DNA of 64,000 nucleotides, from the NCBI GenBank assembly GCA_016214695.1, contig JACRNY010000002.1:124001-188000 (forward strand), in the 5' to 3' direction. The position numbers were made by a program, and so were the translations under genes. The notes beneath the pieces were generated by a model. The model searched no databases, was not told where the DNA came from, and saw only the letters and a list, made by a program, of their open reading frames with translations. Below are positions 26,998-37,877 of this stretch, in pieces; the first letter of the stretch is position 1, and each line of letters opens with the position of its first letter. The stretch is from Nitrosomonadales bacterium (GTDB lineage: Bacteria > Pseudomonadota > Gammaproteobacteria > Burkholderiales > Gallionellaceae).

Positions 26998-28790
26998 TAC
27001 GTCGCCTGTTTTCGATATTGTTGTTACTGAGCCTTGCGCCGCTGGCGCAAGCCGACCTGATCTCCTTCGGCAGCAAGAAGCCGAGCTTCCTGCCTGCCGA
27101 TCAGGCTTTCGGACTGGAGATCCGCGCCGTCAACAAGAACACGCTGATCGCCAGCTTCCGCATCACCCCCGGCTACTATCTGTATCGCGACAAAGTCGCC
27201 TTCAGCATCTCCCAGGGCAAGACAAGGATTGCGCGCGTCTCACTGCCCAAAGGCGAAAGCAAGGAAGACCCGAATTTCGGCATGACCGAGGTATATCACC
27301 AGCCGTTCCAGGCCGAGATCGTGCTGGAACAGGTCGATGCGCGCAAACCGCTGGTGCTGGATGCGAGCTATCAGGGCTGCAGCGACAAGGGACTGTGCTA
27401 CCCGCCCATCGACAAGCAACTGACTGTCGACCTGATGCCTGCGCTCAGCGCGGCACCGGCAGCCGCGGCAAGCACCCCGCCCCCCGTTGCGGCCGACAAC
27501 GAGAACACGCGCATCGCCCGGCTCTTCCAGGACGGCGATTTCTGGCTGATCGTCTCCTTCTTCTTCGGCGCCGGCCTGCTGCTCGCGCTGACCCCCTGCG
27601 TGTTCCCGATGATCCCCATCCTCTCCGGCATCATCGTCGGACGCGGACCCAAGATCACCCACATGCACGCCTTCGTGCTGTCGCTGGCCTATGTGCTGGG
27701 CATGGCGATCACTTACGCCATCGCGGGCGTGGCTGCCGGCTATTCCGGCAACCTGATCTCCAGCGCCTTGCAGACCCCCTGGGTACTGGGCAGCTTCGCT
27801 GCCCTGTTCGTGCTGCTGTCCTTGTCCATGTTCGGTTTCTACGAGCTTCAACTGCCGTCCAGGCTGCAAAGCAAGCTCACCGACACCAGCAACAAGCTGC
27901 ACGGCGGCCACCTTTCCGGTGTGTTCGCGATGGGTGCACTGTCGGCAGTCATCATGGGGCCGTGCGTCGCCGCACCGCTGGCTGGCGCGCTGCTATATAT
28001 AAGTCAGACCCATGATGCCGTGCTGGGCGGGACCGCGCTGTTCTTCCTGGCGCTGGGCATGGGTGCACCGCTGTTGCTGATCGGCACCTCGGCGGGGACA
28101 TTGCTGCCCAAGGCCGGCGCATGGATGGAAGCGGTGAAGCGTTTCTTCGGCGTGATGATGCTGGCGATGGCGATCTGGATCGTCTCCCCCGTCATCCCCG
28201 TCCCCGCGCACATGCTGCTGTGGGCGGCGTTACTGATCTTCTCCGCGATCTACCTGCATGCGCTCGACCCGCTGCCGCACAACGCGCGCGGCCTGCACAA
28301 ACTGGGCAAAGGTCTCGGCATCCTCGCCCTGCTGCTCGGCGCGGCCTATCTGATCGGCGCTTTGTCCGGCGCGCGCGACATGCTGCGCCCGCTCGACAAC
28401 CTCGGCCGGACCACTTCCGAGGCGACGGCCACGCTGCGCTTCGAACGCGTGAAGAGCAATGCCGAGCTGGATGCCCGCATCGCCCAGGCCAGGGGCAAGA
28501 CGGTGATGCTGGATTTCTATGCCGACTGGTGCGTGTCCTGCAAGGAGATGGAACGCTTCACCTTCAGCGATGCGGCGGTACAAGCCCGGCTGAAAGATAC
28601 CCTGTTGCTGCAAGCCGATGTCACCGCCAACAACGTCGATGACAAGGCCCTGATGCAGCGCTTCCAGCTGTTCGGCCCGCCTGCGACCCTGTTCTTCGAC
28701 GCACAGGGCAAGGAGCTGGCCGACTTCCGCGTGACCGGCTATCAGGATGCGCCCCTGTTCCTGCAATCGCTGAAGGCCGCGGGGCTCTGA
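26994..28790 (+). CDS. dsbD: Thiol:disulfide interchange protein DsbD
   Basis: 598 residues. It moves electrons from cytosolic thioredoxin to periplasmic DsbC/DsbG and cytochrome c maturation. Signal peptide 1-20, periplasmic alpha domain with C129 and C135 in YQGCSDKGLCYPP, eight membrane helices with the cysteines of LTPCVFP and MGPCVAAP, and a C-terminal thioredoxin domain with DWCVSCKEM near 510. All three Cys pairs are present, so it should be active. Confidence 0.95.
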   Translation: MIRRLFSILLLLSLAPLAQADLISFGSKKPSFLPADQAFGLEIRAVNKNTLIASFRITPGYYLYRDKVAFSISQGKTRIARVSLPKGESKEDPNFGMTEVYHQPFQAEIVLEQVDARKPLVLDASYQGCSDKGLCYPPIDKQLTVDLMPALSAAPAAAASTPPPVAADNENTRIARLFQDGDFWLIVSFFFGAGLLLALTPCVFPMIPILSGIIVGRGPKITHMHAFVLSLAYVLGMAITYAIAGVAAGYSGNLISSALQTPWVLGSFAALFVLLSLSMFGFYELQLPSRLQSKLTDTSNKLHGGHLSGVFAMGALSAVIMGPCVAAPLAGALLYISQTHDAVLGGTALFFLALGMGAPLLLIGTSAGTLLPKAGAWMEAVKRFFGVMMLAMAIWIVSPVIPVPAHMLLWAALLIFSAIYLHALDPLPHNARGLHKLGKGLGILALLLGAAYLIGALSGARDMLRPLDNLGRTTSEATATLRFERVKSNAELDARIAQARGKTVMLDFYADWCVSCKEMERFTFSDAAVQARLKDTLLLQADVTANNVDDKALMQRFQLFGPPATLFFDAQGKELADFRVTGYQDAPLFLQSLKAAGL

Positions 28791-28961
28791 CCGACCAACG
28801 ACAGGCGATGACCCGGTGTCCGACCTGATGGCTGCCATTCCGGGCATCGTCCTGACGGTCTACTTCTTTCATGGCGCCCGACTTCCGCTAAGCGGCTGTT
28901 TTTAAGCAATTCCGTCGAAAAGGTAGACAACCCCACCCTTTTTCGGCAAACTTCGCTCCCC

Positions 28962-29402
28962 ATGAAGAACATCCTGGTACTACACGGCCCCAACCTCAAC
29001 CTGCTCGGCACACGCGAGCCGGAGGTGTATGGTCGCGTCACGTTGGATGAAATTAACGCCAAGTTAACTGCACAAGCTCAAAAGAACGGCGCAAAGCTTG
29101 CTTCGTTCCAAAGCAACACCGAAGGCGCACTCGTCGAACGCGTACAACAGGCGCGCAGCGACGGCACCGACTTCATCATCATCAATCCGGCCGCCTATAC
29201 CCACACCAGCGTCGCCCTGCGCGACGCCCTGGCTGCGGTCGCCATCCCTTTCATCGAGGTGCACCTTTCCAACGTGCATGCCCGCGAGGCTTTCCGCAAG
29301 GAATCCTATTTCTCCGACATCGCTGTCGGCGTCATCAGCGGGTTGGGCGCGAAAGGTTACGAACTCGCCCTGGAATTTGCATTGCAACACAACCTTAAAT
29401 AA
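28962..29402 (+). CDS. aroQ: 3-dehydroquinate dehydratase, type II
   Basis: 146 residues. It dehydrates 3-dehydroquinate to 3-dehydroshikimate in the shikimate pathway; a dodecamer. Active-site blocks are [19 protein letters not shown] (Arg and Tyr) and [17 protein letters not shown] (His and Arg). It begins the run aroQ-accB-accC, a conserved order in proteobacteria. A 171-bp gap after dsbD shows no clear terminator. Confidence 0.95.
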   Translation: MKNILVLHGPNLNLLGTREPEVYGRVTLDEINAKLTAQAQKNGAKLASFQSNTEGALVERVQQARSDGTDFIIINPAAYTHTSVALRDALAAVAIPFIEVHLSNVHAREAFRKESYFSDIAVGVISGLGAKGYELALEFALQHNLK

Positions 29403-29413
29403 GGAGCTGACAA

Positions 29414-29875
29414 ATGGATCTGCGCAAACTGAAGACACTGATCGAACTGGTTGAGAACTCGGGCATCGCCGAACTGGAACTCACCGAAGGCGAAGAGCAT
29501 GTGCGCATCTCCCGCTCCAGCTCGGTTGCCGCGCCCATGCAGCAATACTATGCCGCCGCTCCGCAGGCTGCGCCAGCTCCGGCCCCGGCTGCAGCTCCCG
29601 CCGCCGCTCCGGCAGCCCCTGCCGCACCCGCCGCTCCGGAAGGCCACGTGGTCAAGTCACCGATGGTCGGCAGCTTCTACCGCTCTCCCTCTCCCGGCGC
29701 CAAGTCCTTCGTGGATATCGGCCAGAGTGTGAAGGAAGGCGACACCCTGTGCATCATCGAAGCGATGAAGCTGCTGAACGAGATCGAAGCCGACAAGACC
29801 GGCGTGATCAAGGCGATCCTGGTGGAGAACGGCCAGGCAGTCGAATTCGGCCAACCCCTGTTCATCATCGGTTGA
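29414..29875 (+). CDS. accB: Biotin carboxyl carrier protein of acetyl-CoA carboxylase
   Basis: 153 residues. N-terminal helical part ([20 protein letters not shown]), an Ala/Pro-rich swinging linker at about 48-75, and the biotinyl domain with the target Lys in [12 protein letters not shown]. First step of fatty-acid synthesis. It has an AAGGAG ribosome site and lies between aroQ and accC. Confidence 0.96.
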   Translation: MDLRKLKTLIELVENSGIAELELTEGEEHVRISRSSSVAAPMQQYYAAAPQAAPAPAPAAAPAAAPAAPAAPAAPEGHVVKSPMVGSFYRSPSPGAKSFVDIGQSVKEGDTLCIIEAMKLLNEIEADKTGVIKAILVENGQAVEFGQPLFIIG

Positions 29876-29935
29876 TCCGCCATGGCCGTGTTCACACGCA
29901 AACCCAGAACCCCAGCTCCGCCGGAGACTCCCGTC

Positions 29936-31288
29936 ATGTTTGAAAAGATCCTCATTGCCAACCGCGGCGAGATCGCGCTGCGCATCCAGCGCGCCTGCCG
30001 CGAGATGGGCATCAAGACCGTCGCGGTCCATTCCGAGGCGGATGCCGATGCCAAGTACGTGAAACTGGCGGACGAATCCGTGTGTATCGGTCCGGCCCCT
30101 TCCAGCCAGAGTTACCTGCATGTGCCCGCCATCATCAGCGCGGCCGAAGTGACCGACGCCCAGGCCATCCACCCCGGCTACGGCTTCCTGTCCGAGAACG
30201 CCGACTTCTCCGAACGCTGCGAGAAATCCGGCTTCGTATTCATCGGCCCGCGCGCCGAGACCATCCGCCTGATGGGCGACAAGGTCTCCGCCAAGAGCGC
30301 AATGAAGAAGGCCGGCGTACCCTGCGTGCCCGGCGTCGAAGGCGCCTTGCCGGACGACCCGGCCGAGATCATGCGCATCGCCAAATTCATCGGCTACCCG
30401 GTCATCATCAAGGCCTCGGGCGGCGGCGGCGGACGCGGCATGCGCGTGGTGCATACCGAAGCAGCACTGCTCAACGCGGTGACCATGACCAGGACCGAAG
30501 CGCAGGCCGCCTTCAACAATCCCATGGTGTACATGGAGAAGTTCCTGGAGAACCCGCGCCACATCGAGATCCAGGTGCTGGCCGACCAGCACGGCAATGC
30601 CGTGTTCCTGGGCGAGCGCGACTGTTCCATGCAGCGCCGCCACCAGAAGATCATCGAGGAAGCGCCGGCCCCCATGCTCAACTCCAAGCTGCGCGACAAG
30701 ATCGGCGAGCGCTGTGCCGAGGCCTGCCGCAAGATCGGCTATCGCGGCGCGGGCACTTTCGAATTCCTGTACGAGAACGACGAGTTCTACTTCATCGAGA
30801 TGAACACGCGCGTGCAGGTTGAACACCCGGTCACCGAAATGATCACCGGCGTCGACATCGTGCAGCAGCAGATCCGCATCGCTGCGGGCGAGAAGATGAC
30901 ACTGCGCCAGAAGGACATCGAACTACGCGGACATGCCGTGGAGTGCCGCATCAACGCCGAGCACCCCTACACCTTCGTGCCGTCGCCGGGACGCATCACC
31001 AACTGGCATGTACCCGGCGGTCCCGGCATCCGCGTCGATTCGCATGTGTACAACAACTACTTCATCCCGCCGCATTACGACTCGATGATCGGCAAGATCA
31101 TCGCCTACGGCGACACCCGCGACCAGGCCATCGCGCGCATGCGCACGGCGCTGTCAGAGATGGTGGTGGAAGGCATCAACACCAACATCCCGCTGCACCA
31201 GGAGTTGATGAACGACGCCGCCTTCGTACGCGGCGGCACCAGCATCCATTACCTGGAACACAAGCTGGCCGAGAAAAAAGGGAAATAA
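29936..31288 (+). CDS. accC: Biotin carboxylase of acetyl-CoA carboxylase
   Basis: 450 residues starting [17 protein letters not shown] at 29936; an in-frame ATG at 29882 would add 18 non-homologous residues and was rejected. ATP-grasp enzyme carboxylating biotin on AccB. Glycine loop [11 protein letters not shown] and catalytic region [20 protein letters not shown] are intact, and length equals E. coli AccC (449). GGAG lies about eight bases upstream. Confidence 0.96.
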   Translation: MFEKILIANRGEIALRIQRACREMGIKTVAVHSEADADAKYVKLADESVCIGPAPSSQSYLHVPAIISAAEVTDAQAIHPGYGFLSENADFSERCEKSGFVFIGPRAETIRLMGDKVSAKSAMKKAGVPCVPGVEGALPDDPAEIMRIAKFIGYPVIIKASGGGGGRGMRVVHTEAALLNAVTMTRTEAQAAFNNPMVYMEKFLENPRHIEIQVLADQHGNAVFLGERDCSMQRRHQKIIEEAPAPMLNSKLRDKIGERCAEACRKIGYRGAGTFEFLYENDEFYFIEMNTRVQVEHPVTEMITGVDIVQQQIRIAAGEKMTLRQKDIELRGHAVECRINAEHPYTFVPSPGRITNWHVPGGPGIRVDSHVYNNYFIPPHYDSMIGKIIAYGDTRDQAIARMRTALSEMVVEGINTNIPLHQELMNDAAFVRGGTSIHYLEHKLAEKKGK

Positions 31289-31291
31289 GCG

Positions 31292-32182
31292 GTGCCCTGG
31301 CTCACGTTGTCGGTGACTGCCTCTGCCGACTACGCTGAGGCCCTGAGCGAGGCGCTGTTGGCTCACGGCGCGCTGTCGGTGGACATGCTCGATGCCGATG
31401 CCGACACGCCCGACGAGCAGGCCATCTTCGGCGAGCCGGGCGAGCCGACTTCCTCCGTGTGGCAACACAATCTCGTCAACGCCCTGTTCGAGCATGACGC
31501 CGATGTCGCCGGTGTTCTGCGCACCTGCTGTGCCGAACTGGACCTGCCCGGCATCCCCGAGTACAAGATCGAGACGCTGGAAGAGAACGACTGGGTGCGC
31601 ATCACCCAGGCGCAGTTCGATCCCATCCGCATCAGCGAGCGCTTGTGGATCGTGCCGACCTGGCACGAACCGACCGATCCCGCAGCGATCAACATCGCGC
31701 TCGACCCCGGCCTCGCCTTCGGCACCGGCAGCCACCCCACCACAAGGCTGTGCCTGCGCTGGCTGGACGGCAACATCAAGGGCGGCGAGAGTGTGCTGGA
31801 TTACGGCTGCGGCTCCGGCATCCTCGCCATCGCGGCGATGAAACTGGGCGCGGGCAGCGCCATCGGCGTGGATGTGGATGCGCAGGCCGTGGTCGCCAGC
31901 CGCGACAACGCGGCCGCCAATCAGGTGCAGGCCGACTTCCATCTGCCCGATGGAGGCGCACTGGCGCAATATGATGTCGTGGTCGCCAACATCCTCACCA
32001 ATCCGCTGCGCGCGCTCGCCCCATTGCTGGCCAATGCCGCGAAACCAGGCGGCCGCATCGTGCTGTCCGGCATACTCGCCGAGCAGGCCGACGAGGTGAT
32101 GCGCATCTACGCACAATGGTTTGACCTTGCGCCTGCCGTGCTGGAAGATGGCTGGTGTTGTCTGTCAGGTATCAAACGATGA
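31292..32182 (+). CDS. prmA: Ribosomal protein L11 methyltransferase
   Basis: 296 residues with a GTG start at 31292, three bases after the accC stop. SAM-dependent trimethylation of L11. The N-terminal substrate domain (PWLTLSVTASADYAEALSEA) precedes the methyltransferase with DYGCGSGILAIAAMKLGA and the NPPY-like ANILTNPL. Its stop overlaps the next start as ATGA. Confidence 0.95.
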   Translation: MPWLTLSVTASADYAEALSEALLAHGALSVDMLDADADTPDEQAIFGEPGEPTSSVWQHNLVNALFEHDADVAGVLRTCCAELDLPGIPEYKIETLEENDWVRITQAQFDPIRISERLWIVPTWHEPTDPAAINIALDPGLAFGTGSHPTTRLCLRWLDGNIKGGESVLDYGCGSGILAIAAMKLGAGSAIGVDVDAQAVVASRDNAAANQVQADFHLPDGGALAQYDVVVANILTNPLRALAPLLANAAKPGGRIVLSGILAEQADEVMRIYAQWFDLAPAVLEDGWCCLSGIKR

Positions 32183-32967
32183 GCGCTATCACACGCTGCC
32201 CGCAATGCGGCACCCGCTTCAAGGTGACCGATGAGCAACTCGATGCCCATGAAGGTCTGGTGCGTTGCGGCCATTGCCACGACATCTTCGATGCGCAAAA
32301 ACATCTGCACGACGACGAGCCCAGCCCGCAACTGAGCCTGCCCATAGAGTCCGAACCGGACACGGGCGGGATCGACCTTACCCCGATACCCGGCGTTCCC
32401 GAGCTGGAAGAGGAACCGACCACGCTGGCCCAGCAAGTCCGGTTCGTCGAAGAGCTCACCGACGAAGTGCTGGAGATGCCGCCGCGCAAGACGAACTGGA
32501 CCGGCATCGTGATCACAGCGTCATTGGCCTTGATGCTGCTGGCGCAGGCGACCTATCACTACCGCGTCGAGCTCGCTGCACGTTTGCCCGGTCTCAAACC
32601 GCTCCTGGTGCAGTATTGCGACCTGCTCGCCTGCACCGTTGCCCTGCCGCAAAAGATCGAGTTGATGGTGATGGAATCCTCCGGGCTCGAATCCGATCCC
32701 GCACAAAGCAATATCGTCACCCTGCATGCGCTGGTGCATAACCGCGCACTCTTTCCCCAAGCCTACCCCAGTCTGGAACTCACCCTGACCGACATGCAGG
32801 ATCAGGCCATTGCGCGCCGCGTGTTCCACCCCGCGGACTACCTGAAGCCCGGTACCGACGAAAAACTGGGCGCGCCCGCCAACCGCGACCTCGACATCCG
32901 CCTGCGCATGGATACCACCGATCTGAAGCCGTCGGGATATCGTCTGTTCCTTTTCTACCCGCGCTAG
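32179..32967 (+). CDS. Zinc-ribbon DUF3426 membrane protein
   Basis: 262 residues from the ATG at 32179. N-terminal MJ0042-type zinc ribbon ([16 protein letters not shown], then [10 protein letters not shown]), an acidic linker, one membrane helix near residues 112-128 ([20 protein letters not shown]), and a C-terminal DUF3426 domain predicted periplasmic. A common betaproteobacterial partner of prmA; function unknown. The ATGA overlap implies coupling to prmA. Confidence 0.88.
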   Translation: MSAITRCPQCGTRFKVTDEQLDAHEGLVRCGHCHDIFDAQKHLHDDEPSPQLSLPIESEPDTGGIDLTPIPGVPELEEEPTTLAQQVRFVEELTDEVLEMPPRKTNWTGIVITASLALMLLAQATYHYRVELAARLPGLKPLLVQYCDLLACTVALPQKIELMVMESSGLESDPAQSNIVTLHALVHNRALFPQAYPSLELTLTDMQDQAIARRVFHPADYLKPGTDEKLGAPANRDLDIRLRMDTTDLKPSGYRLFLFYPR

Positions 32968-32976
32968 AACTTCCGG

Positions 32977-32982
32977 TATAAT
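32977..32982 (+). promoter_or_regulatory. -10 box of the gcv promoter
   Basis: GGTATAATCC sits about 20 bp ahead of the glycine riboswitch, as expected if transcription starts near 32989. The -35 region is weak, which suits a regulated promoter. Confidence 0.55.
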
Positions 32983-33000
32983 CCGCCCTGCCGTTCAAAC

Positions 33001-33170
33001 CGACTGGGAGAGCGTGCCGACTCTAGGCACCGCCGAAGGCGCAACACCCGTAACCGCTCAGGCTCAAGAACCAATCGGAACAGGCAAATCTGGAGAGCGT
33101 CGGCTTGGCCGGCCACCGAAGGGGCACACGGAGTCTTCCGCAATCTCTCAGGTACCAAGGACAGATGGGG
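33001..33170 (+). promoter_or_regulatory. Tandem glycine riboswitch
   Basis: Two glycine aptamers in series. The first (about 33001-33078) has GGGAGAGC, then CACCGCCGAAGGCGCAAC and CCGCTCAGGCTC. The second (about 33090-33166) has TGGAGAGC, CACCGAAGGGGCA, CTCTCAGGTACCAAGGACAG. The order of GAGAG, CCGAAGG and CTCAGG boxes in each unit is diagnostic. It controls gcvT: glycine binding normally turns the cleavage system on. Confidence 0.95.
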
Positions 33171-33199
33171 GCGAGGCTATGTGGCTTCGCCCTTTTTTA
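33168..33199 (+). terminator. Riboswitch expression-platform terminator
   Basis: Stem GGGCGAGGC/GCTTCGCCC followed by TTTTTT lies between the second aptamer and the gcvT ATG at 33215. This fits control by transcription termination. Confidence 0.85.
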
Positions 33200-33214
33200 T
33201 TTGTGAAAGAGACC

Positions 33215-34408
33215 ATGACCCTGAAGACGACTCCCTTGAATGCAGCCCACCGCGCCATGGGCGCCAAGATGGTGGATTTCGGCGGCTGGGACATGCCGGT
33301 GAACTACGGTTCCCAGATCGACGAGCACCACCAGGTGCGCAACGATGTCGGCATGTTCGACGTGTGCCATATGCGCGTGGTGGACGCCAAGGGCGAGGGT
33401 GTGCGCGCCTTCCTGCGTTACCTGCTGGCGAACAACGCCGACAAGATCACCGTGCCCGGCAAGGCGCTGTATTCCGCCATGCTGCGTCCCGACGGTCACG
33501 TCATCGACGACCTCATCATCTATTTCATGACCGAGCAGTGGTTCCGCATCGTGGTGAACGCGGGCACCGCCGACAAGGATATCGCCTGGATGAAACAACA
33601 GGCGCAGGGATTCAACAGGCATCTTCCAAAGGAAGATGCGGCGGTTGCCCTTTCCCCCTCTGGGGGAAAGTTGGATAGAGGGCAAGCCCCTCACCCTAGC
33701 CCTCTCCCAGAGGGAGAGGGGACAAAACCTATCACCATCACCTCGCGCGATGATCTGGCCATGGTCGCCATCCAGGGCCCGAACGCCCGCGCCAAGGTCT
33801 GGCAGGTGCTGCCGCAGACCAAAGCGGCGACCGAGAACCTGGTGAATTTCCAGGCGGCCGATTGCGGCGAGTATTTCGTGGCGCGCACCGGTTACACCGG
33901 CGAAGACGGTTTCGAGGTGATGCTGCCGAAAGAGCAGGTGGAGAAGTTCTGGTATGACCTGAGCAAGGTCGGCGTCAAACCCATCGGCCTCGGCGCGCGC
34001 GACACGCTGCGCCTGGAAGCGGGCATGAACCTGTACGGCCAGGACATGGACGAGACGGTCGGCCCGCTGGAATCCGGTTTGGCCTGGACTGTGGACCTGA
34101 AGAGCGAGCGCGACTTCATCGGCAAGGCAGCCTTGCTGGCCAACCCGCCGAGCAGCAAGCTGGCCGGTCTGGTGCTGCTGGATCGCGGCGTGCTGCGCGG
34201 CCACCAGAAAGTGAAGACCGCGCACGGCGACGGCGAGATCACCAGCGGCACCTTCTCCCCCACGCTGGAAAAATCGATCGCGCTGGCCCGCGTGCCGAAC
34301 GGCGTGCAGATCGGCGACACCGTGCAGGTGGAGATCCGCGACAAATTGTTGAACGCAAAAGTAGTGAAGTACCCATTCGCCCGCAACGGCAAAGGCTTGA
34401 TCAGTTAA
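33215..34408 (+). CDS. gcvT: Glycine cleavage T protein (aminomethyltransferase) with in-frame repeat-derived insert
   Basis: 397 residues from the ATG at 33215 ([20 protein letters not shown]); a longer frame from 33014 would translate the riboswitch. It transfers the aminomethyl methylene to tetrahydrofolate and releases ammonia. [13 protein letters not shown], the catalytic-region MFDVCHM and [11 protein letters not shown] are present. Residues about 146-169 ([10 protein letters not shown], then [10 protein letters not shown]) come from two adjacent palindromic repeats, which explains much of the excess over E. coli GcvT (364). Confidence 0.94.
   Translation: MTLKTTPLNAAHRAMGAKMVDFGGWDMPVNYGSQIDEHHQVRNDVGMFDVCHMRVVDAKGEGVRAFLRYLLANNADKITVPGKALYSAMLRPDGHVIDDLIIYFMTEQWFRIVVNAGTADKDIAWMKQQAQGFNRHLPKEDAAVALSPSGGKLDRGQAPHPSPLPEGEGTKPITITSRDDLAMVAIQGPNARAKVWQVLPQTKAATENLVNFQAADCGEYFVARTGYTGEDGFEVMLPKEQVEKFWYDLSKVGVKPIGLGARDTLRLEAGMNLYGQDMDETVGPLESGLAWTVDLKSERDFIGKAALLANPPSSKLAGLVLLDRGVLRGHQKVKTAHGDGEITSGTFSPTLEKSIALARVPNGVQIGDTVQVEIRDKLLNAKVVKYPFARNGKGLIS
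33648..33723. repeat. Two adjacent palindromic repeats inside gcvT
   Basis: The first is CCCTTTCCCCCTC/GGGGGAAAG...AGAGGG (33648-33682). The second is CCCCTCACCCTAG followed by core CCCTCTCCC-AGA-GGGAGAGGGG (33700-33721). The second is read in a different frame (Ser-Pro-Leu-Pro-Glu-Gly-Glu-Gly) from the copies in polA, uvrD and leuS. Confidence 0.85.
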
Positions 34409-34412
34409 AGCG

Positions 34413-34474
34413 CCGTTCGCCCTGAGCCTGTCGAAGGGCAAGTGTTCATGCTTCGACAAGCTCAGCACGAACGG
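34413..34474. repeat. GTTCG-GAGC-GTCGAA repeat pair between gcvT and gcvH
   Basis: Two facing units (CGTTCGCCCTGAGCCTGTCG and CTTCGACAAGCTCAGCACGA) form a long hairpin five bases after the gcvT stop. They could modulate read-through to gcvH. Confidence 0.8.
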
Positions 34475-34501
34475 TTATATATTTCTTTACAGGAGAACCG
34501 T

Positions 34502-34891
34502 ATGAGCAACCCAAACAACCTGAAATACACCGCCTCCCACGAGTGGGTCAAAACCGAAGCCGATGGCAGCATCACCGTGGGCATCACCCAGCACGCGCAG
34601 GAACTGCTGGGCGACATGGTGTTCGTCGAAGCACCGGAAGCCGGTCGCAAGCTGCAGGCCAGGGAAGAGTGCGCCGTGGTGGAATCGGTCAAGGCCGCTG
34701 CCGACGTGTATGCGCCCGTGTCCGGCACCGTGACCGCCGCCAATGCCGATCTGGATGGCACCCCTGAAGCCATCAACAGCGACCCCTATGGCGCGTGGAT
34801 CTTCAAGATGAAGCCGGACAATGCGGCCGATGTCGCTGCCCTGCTGGATGCGGCTGCGTATCAGGCCGTCGTCGACAGCGAAGCGCACTAA
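34502..34891 (+). CDS. gcvH: Glycine cleavage H protein (lipoyl carrier)
   Basis: 129 residues from the ATG at 34502 with AGGAGA upstream; the longer frame from 34442 reads repeat DNA. It carries the aminomethyl group on lipoyl-Lys64 in [23 protein letters not shown] and [13 protein letters not shown] are standard GcvH blocks. It lies between gcvT and gcvP, separated from each by a repeat. Confidence 0.95.
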   Translation: MSNPNNLKYTASHEWVKTEADGSITVGITQHAQELLGDMVFVEAPEAGRKLQAREECAVVESVKAAADVYAPVSGTVTAANADLDGTPEAINSDPYGAWIFKMKPDNAADVAALLDAAAYQAVVDSEAH

Positions 34892-34901
34892 ACCCAAACA
34901 T

Positions 34902-34976
34902 AGCCACAGAGAACACAGAGGTCACAGAGATGTCCGCACAGGTTTTTCTCTGTGTGCTCTGTGGTCTCTGTGGCTA
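34902..34976. repeat. CACAGAG-arm palindromic intergenic repeat, copy 4
   Basis: Arms with three CACAGAG units each and a short loop around TGTCCGCACAGG. It starts 10 bases after the gcvH stop and ends 34 bases before the gcvP start; both genes are plus strand. Confidence 0.85.
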
Positions 34977-35010
34977 ATTGCCTTTGACTTTCCATGATTC
35001 TGAGCCAGCC

Positions 35011-37866
35011 ATGAACAACACCGAACAATTTGTGAACCGCCATAACGGCCCCAGCGCAACCGACGTACAGGCCATGCTGAAAAAGATCAACGCGCCCTCG
35101 CTCGACGCGCTGATCGACCAGACCGTGCCGGCCGCCATCCGCCTGAAGCAGCCGCTGAACCTGCCGGACGGCATGAGCGAGCATGCGTTCCTCAACCACC
35201 TGCGCGGCATCGCGGCGAAGAACAAACTGTTCAAGAGTTACATCGGTCTGGGGTACTACGACACCGTGGTGCCGCCGGTGATCCAGCGCAATGTGCTGGA
35301 GAACCCGGGCTGGTACACCGCTTACACGCCGTATCAGGCGGAGATCGCTCAAGGGCGCCTGGAAGCGCTGCTGAATTTCCAGACCATGATCATGGACCTG
35401 ACCGGCATGGAGATCGCCAACGCCTCGCTGCTGGACGAAGCCACAGCCGCTGCCGAAGCGATGACCATGCTGCACGGCCTGCGCTCGCGCGACGATGTCG
35501 CCGCGGGCAAGAACAGCTTCTTCGTGTCCAATGAATGCTTCCCGCAGACCATCGAACTGCTGAAGACGCGCGCCAAACCGCTCGGCATCGAGCTGGTGAT
35601 CGGCGACTTCAGGACGCTCACACTCAACGACCAGCTGTACGGCGCGCTGCTGCAATATCCGACGGCCGACGGCACGGTGCATGACTACGCCGACTTCGTC
35701 GCGCGCGCCAAAGCCAACGGCATGACCATCGCGGTCGCCGCCGATATCCTGAGTCTTGTGCTGCTGACTCCGCCCGGAGAGTGGGGCGCGGACGTGGTGC
35801 TGGGCTCCACGCAGCGCTTCGGCGTGCCGATGGGCTACGGCGGGCCGCACGCCGCCTACTTCGCCTGCCGCGACGCGCACAAGCGCTCCATGCCGGGCCG
35901 CATCATCGGCGTGTCGGTGGATGCCGACGGCAACCCCGCCTTGCGCATGGCGCTGCAGACGCGCGAACAACACATCCGCCGCGAGAAGGCGACTTCCAAC
36001 ATCTGCACCGCACAGGCATTGCTGGCGATCATGGCCAGCATGTACGCGGTGTATCACGGCGCGGAAGGCTTGCGCGGTATCGCCGCCCAGGTGCACCGCT
36101 CCACCGCATTGCTGGCGGGCGAGCTTAAGAAGCTCGGCTACAAAATGGCCGAAGGCGTGTTCTTCGACACCATCAAGCTCATGCACACCGACAACGTGAA
36201 GGTGCACGCGCTGGCCGAAGCGGCGCAGATCAATTTCCGCTATGCCGCCGACGGGGTCGGCATCTCGCTCGACCAGACCACATCGGTCGAGGACCTCAAC
36301 GCCATCCTCGCCGTGTTCGCGCAGAAGGCCGGCAAGACCGCGCCGGTGCTGACCGCCGCACAGGTCGCGGCGCAAGCGCTGCTATTCAAGCCGCGCCAGT
36401 CCGCCATCCTGAGCCATCCGGTGTTCAGCAGCTATCGCTCCGAAACGGAGATGATGCGTTACATCAAACGCCTGGAGAACAAGGACCTGTCGCTCACGCA
36501 CTCCATGATCTCGCTGGGTTCCTGCACCATGAAACTCAATGCAGCCTCCGAGATGCTGGGCCTGACCTGGCCGGAATTCGCCAGCCTGCACCCCTTCGTG
36601 CCGCTGGAGCAGGCGGCGGGTTACCAGGAACTGATCGCCGGACTGGATGCCGATTTGTCCGAGATCACCGGCTTCGCCCAGATGAGCTTCCAGCCCAACA
36701 GCGGCGCCTCCGGCGAATACGCCGGCCTGCTGGTGATCCAAGCGTATCACCGCTCGCGCGGCGAAGGCCAGCGCAACGTGGTGCTCATCCCCTCTTCCGC
36801 GCACGGCACCAACCCGGCGAGCGCGGCGATGTGCGGCATGCACATCGTGGTGGTGAAGTGCGACGCCAAGGGCAATATCGACGTGGACGACCTGCGCGCC
36901 AAGGCGGAAGAGCACAAGGCCGACCTGTCGTGCCTGATGGTGACCTACCCCAGCACGCACGGCGTGTACGAGGAGAGCATCAAGGACATCACGGCTATCA
37001 TTCATGCCAACGGTGGCCAGGTGTACATGGACGGCGCCAACATGAACGCGCAGGTCGGACTCACCAGCCCCGGCAACATCGGCGCGGACGTGTGCCACCT
37101 CAACCTGCACAAGACCTTCGCCATCCCGCACGGCGGCGGCGGACCCGGCGTCGGCCCCATCGGCGTGGCGGCACACCTCGCACCGTTCCTGCCCTCGCAC
37201 CCGGTGGTGAAGGTCGGCGGCGCGCAGGGCATCCACGCGGTGTCGGCAGCGCCTTACGGCAGCGCGCTGATCCTGATGATCTCCTACGGCTACATCAAGA
37301 TGATGGGCGGCAAGGGACTGACCGAGGCGACCAAGATGGCGATCCTGAACGCCAACTACATCAAGGAATCGCTCAGGGACAGCTACGCCACGCTGTACAG
37401 CGGCAGCAACGGCCGCTGCGCGCACGAGATGATCCTGGATTGCCGCGAGTGGAAGAAGGACGGTGTGGAAGTGACCGACATCGCCAAGCGCCTGATGGAC
37501 TTCGGCTTCCATGCGCCGACCACTTCCTTCCCGGTGGTGGATACGCTGATGGTGGAACCGACCGAGAGCGAATCGAAGGCCGAGCTGGACCGCTTCTGCG
37601 AGGCGATGATCGTCATCCGCAAGGAGATCGAGCAAGTCATCAGCGGCAAGGTGGACAAGAAAGACAATATCCTCAAGCATGCCCCGCATACCGCCAAGGC
37701 GGTGTGCGCCAACGAGTGGACACGTCCTTATTCGCGCGAGCAGGCGGCCTACCCGCTGGACTGGGTGCGTGATAATAAATTCTGGCCTGCCGTGGCGCGC
37801 GTGGATAATGTGTACGGCGACAAGAATCTGGTTTGCGCCTGCCCACCGATAACGTCATACACCTGA
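35011..37866 (+). CDS. gcvP: Glycine dehydrogenase (decarboxylating), P protein
   Basis: 951 residues from the ATG at 35011 ([19 protein letters not shown]). PLP enzyme that decarboxylates glycine and loads GcvH. The PLP Lys is K701 in [21 protein letters not shown]. coli has K706. It is the single-chain fused form typical of proteobacteria. [16 protein letters not shown]-like and [13 protein letters not shown] blocks are intact. Last gene of the gcv set. Confidence 0.97.
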   Translation: MNNTEQFVNRHNGPSATDVQAMLKKINAPSLDALIDQTVPAAIRLKQPLNLPDGMSEHAFLNHLRGIAAKNKLFKSYIGLGYYDTVVPPVIQRNVLENPGWYTAYTPYQAEIAQGRLEALLNFQTMIMDLTGMEIANASLLDEATAAAEAMTMLHGLRSRDDVAAGKNSFFVSNECFPQTIELLKTRAKPLGIELVIGDFRTLTLNDQLYGALLQYPTADGTVHDYADFVARAKANGMTIAVAADILSLVLLTPPGEWGADVVLGSTQRFGVPMGYGGPHAAYFACRDAHKRSMPGRIIGVSVDADGNPALRMALQTREQHIRREKATSNICTAQALLAIMASMYAVYHGAEGLRGIAAQVHRSTALLAGELKKLGYKMAEGVFFDTIKLMHTDNVKVHALAEAAQINFRYAADGVGISLDQTTSVEDLNAILAVFAQKAGKTAPVLTAAQVAAQALLFKPRQSAILSHPVFSSYRSETEMMRYIKRLENKDLSLTHSMISLGSCTMKLNAASEMLGLTWPEFASLHPFVPLEQAAGYQELIAGLDADLSEITGFAQMSFQPNSGASGEYAGLLVIQAYHRSRGEGQRNVVLIPSSAHGTNPASAAMCGMHIVVVKCDAKGNIDVDDLRAKAEEHKADLSCLMVTYPSTHGVYEESIKDITAIIHANGGQVYMDGANMNAQVGLTSPGNIGADVCHLNLHKTFAIPHGGGGPGVGPIGVAAHLAPFLPSHPVVKVGGAQGIHAVSAAPYGSALILMISYGYIKMMGGKGLTEATKMAILNANYIKESLRDSYATLYSGSNGRCAHEMILDCREWKKDGVEVTDIAKRLMDFGFHAPTTSFPVVDTLMVEPTESESKAELDRFCEAMIVIRKEIEQVISGKVDKKDNILKHAPHTAKAVCANEWTRPYSREQAAYPLDWVRDNKFWPAVARVDNVYGDKNLVCACPPITSYT

Positions 37867-37877
37867 GGAGACCGAAC

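Noticed and set aside
33014-33214. Coding extension of gcvT upstream of 33215
   Set aside because: The stretch is the glycine riboswitch and terminator.
33197-34468. 423-codon minus-strand frame
   Set aside because: It is antisense to gcvT, whose protein motifs are unmistakable; its own translation shows no motif.
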